A stretch of DNA of 12,738 nt from an uncultured Cellvibrionales bacterium (lineage in GTDB: Bacteria > Pseudomonadota > Gammaproteobacteria > Pseudomonadales > UBA7434). Positions 6,916 to 12,738 of the stretch are shown one piece after another. The position numbers and the translations under genes are program-made. The notes under the pieces were generated by a model that saw only the letters and a program-made list of their open reading frames with translations, was not told where the DNA came from and made no database searches. Where the stretch lies: contig CALCNB010000026.1 in NCBI GenBank assembly GCA_937897785.1, positions 1 through 12,738 of the forward strand, in the 5' to 3' direction. The stretch's first letter is position 1. Every line of letters begins with the position of its first letter.

Positions 6916-7650
6916 TTAATGTCTCGGCTCACGCCAGCCATAACAAGGATGGCGTGATAACAGCTGCTGATTTTTAAAGGCAAACACCAAAATAGCACCG
7001 GCAATAAAGCCGCCAATATGCGCCCAAAAAGCCACCCCGCCACCCGTGGTGCCCAAGGAAGAAAGCCCGCCAGCAAATTGCACAAAAGCCCAATAGGCTA
7101 GCATCAGCACCGCAGGCACACGAATCGTAGTTATGAACACCACCATGACAAACAGCATATGCACTTTGACCCGCGGATAAAGCATGATGTAGGCACCCAT
7201 TACACCGCCAATTGCCCCCGAAGCACCGACCATAGGAATCGCCGATTGGGTGTCAGCCACGACTTGTGTCGCTGCCGCCGCTAAGCCGCAGAGCAGATAA
7301 AACAACGCAAAGCGTTTATGGCCCATGGCGTCTTCGACGTTGTCGCCAAATACCCAAAGAAACCATAAGTTACCCAGTAAATGCATCCAACCGCCGTGCA
7401 TAAACATCGAGCTGATAAATCCCGTCCAGCCAACGCCTTGATCGGGCGGACAGGGCCACTGGGAAGTATCGTAAGTAAAATCGTTCAATAGATCCGCTGG
7501 GATCAAACCGAATTGGCAGACCGACGGTCCCCATACCGGATGACTACCCAAGCCTTGTAAAGCAAACCAAGCCAGTAAATTTAAGCCGATAATGCCATAG
7601 GTTACATAGGGTGTTCGCAGTTGCGGATTATCGTCTTTAATAGGAAACAT
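6916..7650 (-). CDS. Rhomboid-family intramembrane serine protease
   Basis: This 244-aa polytopic membrane protein begins MFPIKDDNPQ, a typical opening for this bacterial rhomboid group. Rhomboids cleave transmembrane segments within the inner membrane. The motifs are HGGWMHLLGNLWFLWVFGDNVED (85-107), the catalytic serine loop GASGAIGGVMGAY with Ser144, and the catalytic histidine in AHIGGFIAG (His211); the Ser-His dyad is intact. A Cys-containing loop (about 42-80) between the first two membrane segments probably faces the periplasm. A TTG at 7686 could extend the N-terminus by 12 residues, but the ATG at 7650 has AGG eight bases upstream and matches the family start. It lies 55 bases downstream of miaB on the same strand and is probably co-transcribed. 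Substrates are unknown. Confidence 0.92.
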   Translation of the reverse strand: MFPIKDDNPQLRTPYVTYGIIGLNLLAWFALQGLGSHPVWGPSVCQFGLIPADLLNDFTYDTSQWPCPPDQGVGWTGFISSMFMHGGWMHLLGNLWFLWVFGDNVEDAMGHKRFALFYLLCGLAAAATQVVADTQSAIPMVGASGAIGGVMGAYIMLYPRVKVHMLFVMVVFITTIRVPAVLMLAYWAFVQFAGGLSSLGTTGGGVAFWAHIGGFIAGAILVFAFKNQQLLSRHPCYGWREPRH

Positions 7651-7705
7651 AATTGGCCTAAATGACTCAACAAATGATTTTGACAACCAGAGAAATCAGC
7701 TGTAC

Positions 7706-9040
7706 CTACAGTAATTCGCCACGCAAAGAATTTGGTAAAGCTTGACCAATCATAGCATCGACAAATTGACCGGTTAATGCAGTATCGCCTTTTAAATTCA
7801 CGACTCTGTTATTCTCAGTTCGGCCTTGAATTTCTGACGGATCCTTTCTCGACGGGCCAGTAATCAAAAGCCGCTGGCGAGTACCCACCATGCCACGGCT
7901 AATACTTTGCGCTTGCTGGTTAATGCGATCTTGTAAAATTGCTAGGCGCTGCTTTTTGACTTCCATGGGGGTCGTGTCGGGCAAATCGGCAGCAGGCGTA
8001 CCCGGTCGCGCGCTGTATATAAAACTGAACGATAAATCGTAATTGACGTCGCGAATCAAATTCATTGTCTCTTCAAATTCGCGGTCACCCTCGCCTGGAA
8101 AGCCCACAATAAAATCTGAAGACATGGATATATTAGGGCGGATCTTTCGTAGCCGGCGAATTTTCGATTTATACTCTAGCACCGTATGGTTTCGCTTCAT
8201 GGCGGCCAGTACACGATCAGAGCCACTTTGTACTGGTAAGTGCAGGTGATCAACTAAGGCAGGCACTTCGGCATAGATATCGATCAGCGCATCACTGAAT
8301 TCGAGGGGATGCGAAGTGGTATATCGAATACGATCAATACCCTCGATGGCCGCCACATAAGTAATTAGCTCGGCAAAATCAATGATTTCGCCCAGATGAT
8401 TTAAACCGCGGTAGCCATTCACGTTTTGGCCCAATAAATTAATTTCGCGCACCCCTTTTGCCGCCAATTGTGCAACCTCTACCAGCACATCATCAAACGG
8501 CCGACTAACTTCTTCGCCACGCGTGTAAGGCACAACACAAAAAGTACAATACTTACTGCAGCCTTCCATCACCGAGACAAACGCGGATGGACCATCGACA
8601 CTGGGCTCAGGTAAGCGATCAAATTTTTCGATCTCAGGAAAGGAAACGTCAACCACGACCGGTCCAAGCGGCTTTTTAGCGTCCATCATTTCAGGCAGAC
8701 GGTGCAGTGTTTGGGGACCAAAAATCAGATCGACAAATGGGGCTCGCTGCGCAATGGCTTCACCCTCTTGACTTGCCACACAGCCACCGACACCAATGAT
8801 GACCCCTGGCTTAGTTTCTTTAAGCTTGCGCCATCGGCCTAGCTGATGAAATACTTTCTCTTGCGCCTTTTCTCTTATAGAACAAGTATTTAGCAAAAGA
8901 ACGTCAGCATCCTCGGCATTATCGGTTGGCACTAATTGATGACTTTCTTCCAATAAATCAGCCATCCGTGATGAATCATACTCATTCATCTGGCAACCAT
9001 GGGTTTGAATAAATAACTTTTTTATGGGTTTATCAGTCAT
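7706..9040 (-). CDS. miaB: tRNA-2-methylthio-N6-dimethylallyladenosine synthase MiaB
   Basis: This 444-aa radical-SAM methylthiotransferase converts i6A37 to ms2i6A37 in tRNAs reading UNN codons. The N-terminal domain (about 6-125) has the three cluster ligands Cys16 (THGCQMNEYDS), Cys53 (NTCSIREKA) and Cys87 (GGCVASQEG). The radical-SAM core has CSKYCTFC (Cys161, Cys165, Cys168) followed by VPYTRGEEVSRP. LLGQNVNGYRG (about 203-213) and SSDFIVGFPGE are further MiaB signatures. The C-terminal TRAM domain covers about 378-444. The length is normal and all key cysteines are present. The Shine-Dalgarno before the ATG is weak. Upstream there is a -10-like TAGAAT (plus 9070-9075) without a good -35. 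It is divergent from the DUF1820 gene and upstream of the rhomboid gene. In many relatives it sits directly before phoH-ybeY; here it does not. Confidence 0.97.
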   Translation of the reverse strand: MTDKPIKKLFIQTHGCQMNEYDSSRMADLLEESHQLVPTDNAEDADVLLLNTCSIREKAQEKVFHQLGRWRKLKETKPGVIIGVGGCVASQEGEAIAQRAPFVDLIFGPQTLHRLPEMMDAKKPLGPVVVDVSFPEIEKFDRLPEPSVDGPSAFVSVMEGCSKYCTFCVVPYTRGEEVSRPFDDVLVEVAQLAAKGVREINLLGQNVNGYRGLNHLGEIIDFAELITYVAAIEGIDRIRYTTSHPLEFSDALIDIYAEVPALVDHLHLPVQSGSDRVLAAMKRNHTVLEYKSKIRRLRKIRPNISMSSDFIVGFPGEGDREFEETMNLIRDVNYDLSFSFIYSARPGTPAADLPDTTPMEVKKQRLAILQDRINQQAQSISRGMVGTRQRLLITGPSRKDPSEIQGRTENNRVVNLKGDTALTGQFVDAMIGQALPNSLRGELL

Positions 9041-9166
9041 CAGTTAACAATTTATACCTAAGGGATTGAATTCTAGCGCATTCAGCCCGTTCAACGCAGG
9101 CCTTATGATTAGCGGTGGCAGTATACCAGCAAAATACGCGCATTACCCCTTCGTCTTAACTCCAAA

Positions 9167-9175
9167 TGTTATACT
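9167..9175 (+). promoter_or_regulatory. Extended -10 promoter upstream of the DUF1820 gene
   Basis: TGTTATACT provides the TGn extension plus a TATACT -10 box. No good -35 box is visible, as is usual for extended -10 promoters. Transcription would start near 9182, about 100 bases before the ATG at 9283. Confidence 0.4.
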
Positions 9176-9282
9176 TTCAGGCATTGAAATAAAGACTTTT
9201 GCCCCCACTCTCTCATTATTCGACAAAAGTTACCCAATGGCATTAGCCCTCAATAGCGAATCAATAGGAACAGCGACGCCCC

Positions 9283-9624
9283 ATGGCAGAATCTATTTAT
9301 AAAGTTATTTTTTTAAACCAAAATCAAGTCTACGAAGTCTATGCCAAACATGTCTACCAAAGTGACATGTATGGCTTCATCGAAATCGAAGCCTTTGTGT
9401 TTGGAGAACGCTCGCAAATGATTGTTGACCCAGCTGAAGAGCGGCTCAAAAATGAATTTGCTGCCGTCTCGAGAAGTTACATACCGATGCATGCCTTAAT
9501 AAGAATTGATGAGGTTGAGAAAGAAGGGGTCGCCAAAATTAGCGATGCTCAGGGTACGAATGTCACCCAAATTAATATGTCCCGCCCTCTATCACCGCGA
9601 GATCACTCTGGCGATACCGATTAA
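9283..9624 (+). CDS. DUF1820 family protein
   Basis: This 113-aa protein matches my memory of the DUF1820 family, widespread in gammaproteobacteria: opening IYKVIFLNQNQVYEVYAKHVYQ, then MYGFIEIEAFVFGERSQMIVDPAEERLKNEF (residues 30-60) and YIPMHALIRIDEVEKEGVAKI (66-86). The last 25 residues are polar and variable. The family has no established function that I know. It is soluble, with no signal peptide or membrane segment. AGGA lies about 13 bases before the ATG, a rather long spacing. It is 29 bases upstream of the esterase gene, probably in one transcript, and divergent from miaB across a 242-base gap. Confidence 0.85.
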   Translation: MAESIYKVIFLNQNQVYEVYAKHVYQSDMYGFIEIEAFVFGERSQMIVDPAEERLKNEFAAVSRSYIPMHALIRIDEVEKEGVAKISDAQGTNVTQINMSRPLSPRDHSGDTD

Positions 9625-9653
9625 CCGCTACAGCCAATAAAGGAATCGCAACG

Positions 9654-10913
9654 ATGGGTTTTTTATTGATTACTTCTAGCCTGTTCTGGTCAGCCTGTAC
9701 TTGGAATCTTTTTCGACCCCCACACCAAAAGACCGTTATTGCTATGGCCAGCTTCTTGCTGGGACTCATAACCGGCGAACTGGCGCTTTTTCTCATCCCT
9801 TGCCAAGTGTTATTGGCTGGGCTGATGATTAATGCCGGTGCAATCACCGGCACCTGGACCACGCTTGCCTTACTAGCATGGTTCATTGCAGGCATCGCGC
9901 AATTGATTTACTTAGTCAACTCAAGTCTCAGCGGCCAAGTCTTACGGCAGGTACTGGATAGCCACGAGATACCCCATTTATCACCACCAGAAGCCGACCA
10001 ACAACGAAAACGTTTTTGGCCACGCGTTGGTAAGCCTTTTGCTATTCGACTTAACGAAGTGCACTGCGTAGAAGATGTGGTTTACGGCACAGCCGATGGC
10101 GAAACGTTAACACTAGATGTTTATCAAAATAAAGCGAAGCAGAATGATCAATCATCGGCGCCGGTACTGCTATACATTCACGGTGGAGGCTTACTTGAAT
10201 ATGGCGGTACAAAAAAGGGACAAGGACTGCCGCTGCTCAATGAATTCGCTCAGCGAGGGTGGGTCTGTGTTTCCATTAACTACCGCTTAAGCCCGACGCA
10301 TAAATGGCCGGCACATTTAATCGACTGTAAAACAGCCCTGCAATGGATCAAAAAAAATATTAGTGACTACGGCGGGGATGCAGAATTTATTATTACTGCT
10401 GGCGACTCAGCAGGCGGTCAACTCTCAGCGATGATGGCATTGACAGCTAACGACTCACAATTTCAACCCCAACACCCAGACCTTGATAGTCGTATTCAAG
10501 GTGCGCTGTGTTTTTATGGAGTAATGGATTTTTGTAATTTATTTGGTCAAGCACATAACGATGAACTGGCCGAGTATTCGGCCACCAAAATCGTTGACGC
10601 GAGCCTTGACGATCCCAATCAAAGCGCTGTATTTGAATCGGCCAATGCGATTGCTTCAATTAATAAACAGACAGATTCTTCTAGCATTCCCGACTGCGCC
10701 ATCATTCACGGCGATTGTGATTCACTTATTGCAATCGAGGAGTCAGAGCTTTTCGCTGAGAAATTACAGCAAGCCTCTGAAAACAAAGTCATTTATAGCA
10801 GAATCCCTGGCGCACAGCATGGCTACAACATGTTTCGCTCACTCCGGAGTGAGTTGGTTCTCAATGAACTGGTACGTCTCGCCTACTATTTTGAAAAAAA
10901 ACACCGGCCTTAA
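9654..10913 (+). CDS. Membrane-anchored alpha/beta hydrolase (HSL-type esterase)
   Basis: This 419-aa protein joins an N-terminal membrane part to an alpha/beta-hydrolase domain. Residues 1-90 contain about three hydrophobic segments (roughly 3-19, 27-60 and 66-90). The catalytic domain (about 135-419) resembles the hormone-sensitive-lipase/carboxylesterase group: oxyanion motif HGGG (176-179), INYRLSPTHKWPAHLIDCKTAL (208-229), nucleophile GDSAGG (Ser252), acid in HGDCDSLI (probably Asp356) and His389 in GAQHGYN. It likely hydrolyses short- or medium-chain acyl esters at the inner membrane; the substrate and which side the domain faces are not known. AGGA lies nine bases before the ATG, 29 bases after the DUF1820 gene, suggesting an operon. 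The anchor is unusual for this family, whose members are mostly soluble. Confidence 0.88.
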   Translation: MGFLLITSSLFWSACTWNLFRPPHQKTVIAMASFLLGLITGELALFLIPCQVLLAGLMINAGAITGTWTTLALLAWFIAGIAQLIYLVNSSLSGQVLRQVLDSHEIPHLSPPEADQQRKRFWPRVGKPFAIRLNEVHCVEDVVYGTADGETLTLDVYQNKAKQNDQSSAPVLLYIHGGGLLEYGGTKKGQGLPLLNEFAQRGWVCVSINYRLSPTHKWPAHLIDCKTALQWIKKNISDYGGDAEFIITAGDSAGGQLSAMMALTANDSQFQPQHPDLDSRIQGALCFYGVMDFCNLFGQAHNDELAEYSATKIVDASLDDPNQSAVFESANAIASINKQTDSSSIPDCAIIHGDCDSLIAIEESELFAEKLQQASENKVIYSRIPGAQHGYNMFRSLRSELVLNELVRLAYYFEKKHRP

Positions 10914-10960
10914 ACCTCGTAAAAAGAATGCATGGTTCGCGATTTAACCTCAAACAACCT

Positions 10961-10990
10961 TTGCCAGCCGGCCTCGATCTCGGTTATGCT
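10961..10990 (+). promoter_or_regulatory. Candidate promoter of phoH-ybeY-corC
   Basis: TTGCCA (10961-10966) and TATGCT (10985-10990) are separated by 18 bases and would start transcription near 10997, about 63 bases before the phoH TTG. It is a moderate match but the best one in the 146-base gap after the esterase gene. Confidence 0.45.
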
Positions 10991-11059
10991 AAGCGAAAGC
11001 CTACAATGGACCGACTCATGAAACCAAGCAACCAATGATGAAGTAATCTACTCACCACT

Positions 11060-12091
11060 TTGAATAGCCCTATTCTTTCAGTTCAGTTGACCCTCGAACC
11101 CAACGACAGCCGTAGACTCGCTAAATTATGCGGACCGTTTGATGAGCACCTGCGTCAAATAGAAAGTCGTTTAGGCGTAAAAATTAAGAATCGAGGTAAT
11201 CGGTTTCAATTCGACGGCATCGATGACACGATCAATACGGCTTCATTACTAATAGAAAGCTTATATCTTGAGACTGAAAAAAATATCGAGCTCAGCCCCG
11301 AATATATCCATCTTCATCTTCAAGAGGCCGGCATGACAGAATTAACCCGCTCAAAGACGCCAATCGACAGCAACGGTAAAACGACAACAGCTGCACAGGT
11401 CATCGATAATGACAAACCAGGCATACAGACACGAAGAAAATTAATTAATCCTCGCGGGGCTAATCAACAGCATTATGTTACCGCAATCCGTAATAACGAT
11501 ATTAATTTTGGTATCGGCCCTGCTGGTACCGGCAAAACATGGTTGGCGGTGGCATGCGCAGTCGAAGCTTTAGAACAAAATCGCGTTGATCGAATCCTAC
11601 TAGTGAGACCGGCGGTTGAAGCCGGAGAAAAGCTGGGGTTTTTACCCGGTGACTTAGCCCAAAAAATTGACCCTTATCTTAGGCCGCTCTATGACGCCCT
11701 ATATGAAATGATGGGCGTTGATCAAGTTAGTAAATTAATTGAGCGCAACACTATTGAAGTTGCACCACTGGCCTTTATGCGCGGCCGCACTCTCAGCAAT
11801 AGTTTTATTATTTTAGATGAAAGCCAAAATACTACACGCGAACAAATGAAAATGTTTTTAACCCGTATCGGCTTTAACTCAACGGCTGTTGTCACAGGAG
11901 ACGATACGCAGATAGATTTACCTCGTCGCCAAGATTCAGGCTTATTGCATGTTGAAAAAGTGCTTAAAGAGGTCGAAGGTTTGACCTTCACGCATTTCGA
12001 CTCGGCTGACGTCGTTCGACACCCTTTAGTCAAACGCATTGTCGATGCCTACGCTAAAGAGCAGCAACTAGACTCAAGTAAAGTCTCATAA
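11060..12091 (+). CDS. ybeZ: PhoH-like ATPase (YbeZ)
   Basis: This 343-aa protein is a PhoH-family P-loop NTPase. An N-terminal region (11-70, LEPNDSRRLAKLCGPFDEHLRQIE and on) is followed by a linker and the ATPase domain: Walker A GPAGTGKT (153-160), LLVRPAVEAGEKLGFLPGDL (180-199), Walker B FIILDE (249-254) with SQNTT, and VVTGDDTQIDLP (277-288). In other bacteria YbeZ works with the endonuclease YbeY, encoded next, in RNA metabolism and rRNA maturation. The start is TTG: a stop at 11039-11041 closes the frame upstream and no ATG lies between, while the N-terminus from TTG matches relatives. No clear Shine-Dalgarno is visible, so translation may be weak. It ends two bases before ybeY. Confidence 0.95.
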   Translation: MNSPILSVQLTLEPNDSRRLAKLCGPFDEHLRQIESRLGVKIKNRGNRFQFDGIDDTINTASLLIESLYLETEKNIELSPEYIHLHLQEAGMTELTRSKTPIDSNGKTTTAAQVIDNDKPGIQTRRKLINPRGANQQHYVTAIRNNDINFGIGPAGTGKTWLAVACAVEALEQNRVDRILLVRPAVEAGEKLGFLPGDLAQKIDPYLRPLYDALYEMMGVDQVSKLIERNTIEVAPLAFMRGRTLSNSFIILDESQNTTREQMKMFLTRIGFNSTAVVTGDDTQIDLPRRQDSGLLHVEKVLKEVEGLTFTHFDSADVVRHPLVKRIVDAYAKEQQLDSSKVS

Positions 12092-12093
12092 AT

Positions 12094-12558
12094 ATGCGCC
12101 TGCACTTGACAGTTGATCGACAGCATAGAATCAACAACTTACCCACAGACGAATTGCTACAGCAATGGGCCAACAGCGCCTATGCAAATCCCGATACAAG
12201 CATTACCGCCGAAGCGGCCTTACTTATTGTCGATCGAGCCACTATCACCCAATACAATCGCGATTATCGACAACAAAATAAAGCCACTAATGTGCTGTCG
12301 TTTCCTGCCAATCTCAGCGCTATTGACGGCATCATTCAACTTGGCGATATCATCGCCTGCGCATCGGTTATCCATGCCGAGGCCGAGCAGCAGGACAAGA
12401 CTATCAATGCACACTGGGCGCATATGATGATTCACAGCACACTGCACTTACAAAACTTTGATCACAGCGAAAAAGGCGAAGCGCAAGCAATGGAAACCCT
12501 AGAGATTTCATTACTGCAACAGTTTGGATTCAGCAATCCTTATCTTGTCGCAGACTAA
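12094..12558 (+). CDS. ybeY: Endoribonuclease / rRNA maturation factor YbeY
   Basis: This 154-aa zinc-dependent protein takes part in 16S rRNA 3'-end maturation and ribosome quality control. It has QYNRDYRQQNKATNVLSFP (53-71, with the conserved Arg59) and GDIIACASVI (84-93). The metal site is HMMIHSTLHLQNFDH, giving His114, His118 and His124, the same numbers as in E. coli. The usual motif reads HGxLHLxGYDH; here the first Gly is Ser and the second is Asn, though all three histidines are kept. The start ATG is two bases after the phoH stop with no strong Shine-Dalgarno, so translational coupling to phoH is likely. The corC start follows after 46 bases. Confidence 0.95.
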   Translation: MRLHLTVDRQHRINNLPTDELLQQWANSAYANPDTSITAEAALLIVDRATITQYNRDYRQQNKATNVLSFPANLSAIDGIIQLGDIIACASVIHAEAEQQDKTINAHWAHMMIHSTLHLQNFDHSEKGEAQAMETLEISLLQQFGFSNPYLVAD

Positions 12559-12604
12559 ATTAATAACAAGTACAACTAACGCATCTAACGCGGAATAAAA
12601 AACC

Positions 12605-12738
12605 ATGGCTAGCAACATTGAAAATAAACCCTCTTCTGACAATGAAAAACCGAATCTTTGGCAAAGACTAAAGAAACTATTTAATCCCGACCCAAAAACC
12701 ACAGAAGATATGGTAGCCATTGTAGAGGCAGCCAGTGA
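12605..12738 (+). CDS. corC: CorC/HlyC-family protein (YbeX), N-terminal part
   Basis: The first 44 codons are present; the gene runs off the right edge. The translation starts MASNIENKPSSDNEKPNLW and continues with a basic segment QRLKKLFNPDPKTTEDMVAIVEAAS, similar to the opening of CorC/YbeX proteins (a polar head, then an LxxLFxxEPKNxxELLxLI-like stretch). Full-length members have two CBS domains and a CorC/HlyC transporter-associated domain and are linked to magnesium and cobalt efflux or ribosome physiology. Those domains lie outside the window, so identity rests on this N-terminus and on its place after phoH-ybeY. A weak GGA lies about 11 bases before the ATG. Confidence 0.8.
   Translation, partial: MASNIENKPSSDNEKPNLWQRLKKLFNPDPKTTEDMVAIVEAAS

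Noticed and set aside
9070..9094. miaB promoter made of TAGAAT with TTGAAC
   Set aside because: The spacer is only 13 bases, too short for a standard sigma70 promoter, and no better -35 is present.
9066..9302. 78-aa plus-strand ORF between miaB and the DUF1820 gene
   Set aside because: It overlaps the DUF1820 start in another frame, covers the promoter region, has no good ribosome-binding site and resembles no protein family.
10543..10947. 134-aa plus-strand ORF overlapping the esterase 3' end
   Set aside because: It is out of frame within the esterase coding region, whose catalytic histidine region it covers; its composition is that of a shifted reading.

Overview
This window looks like ordinary chromosomal DNA of a gammaproteobacterium, probably a marine one. 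The evidence is a set of housekeeping genes whose sequence and partners fit that class: rpsF-rpsR followed by a DUF2232 membrane protein, miaB, and the phoH (ybeZ)-ybeY-corC (ybeX) run. A PAPS-type sulfotransferase next to a zinc-free MDR oxidoreductase, and a copper pseudoazurin, fit an aerobic marine heterotroph. The lineage within the class is a guess.

Layout: (1) Positions 62-1615, minus strand, are a ribosomal-protein operon. It is read from a clear sigma70-type promoter (TTGCTA-17-TAGAAT, 1744-1772) through a structured leader (1642-1680) that may be the S6:S18 autoregulatory element. The genes are rpsF, rpsR and a polytopic DUF2232 protein. rplI, the usual next gene, is not seen in the 61 bases left. 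(2) Positions 1979-4754, plus strand, hold accessory metabolism: a sulfotransferase, an MDR/quinone oxidoreductase-like enzyme and an exported pseudoazurin. A tiny ORF interrupted by a stop follows. (3) An unrecognised 148-aa gene (4838-5284, minus) comes next. (4) Positions 5563-6867, plus strand, encode an aspartate-aminotransferase-like PLP enzyme starting at TTG. Its promoter has a near-perfect dyad in the -35/-10 spacer, inside a wider 10-bp inverted repeat. (5) Positions 6916-9040, minus strand, hold miaB followed by a rhomboid protease. (6) Positions 9283-10913, plus strand, hold a DUF1820 protein and a membrane-anchored HSL-type esterase. (7) From 11060 to the right edge, plus strand, come phoH (TTG start), ybeY and the beginning of corC.

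In many gammaproteobacteria miaB, phoH, ybeY and corC form one co-directional group. Here miaB is on the opposite strand and separated from phoH by the DUF1820-esterase pair. This is the clearest gene-order oddity. I found no mobile element, CRISPR array, tRNA, rRNA gene or convincing rho-independent terminator, and no evident new multi-gene system. The points most worth checking are the leader RNA, the dyad-bearing promoter, the changed YbeY metal motif, the orphan 148-aa gene and the membrane-anchored esterase.
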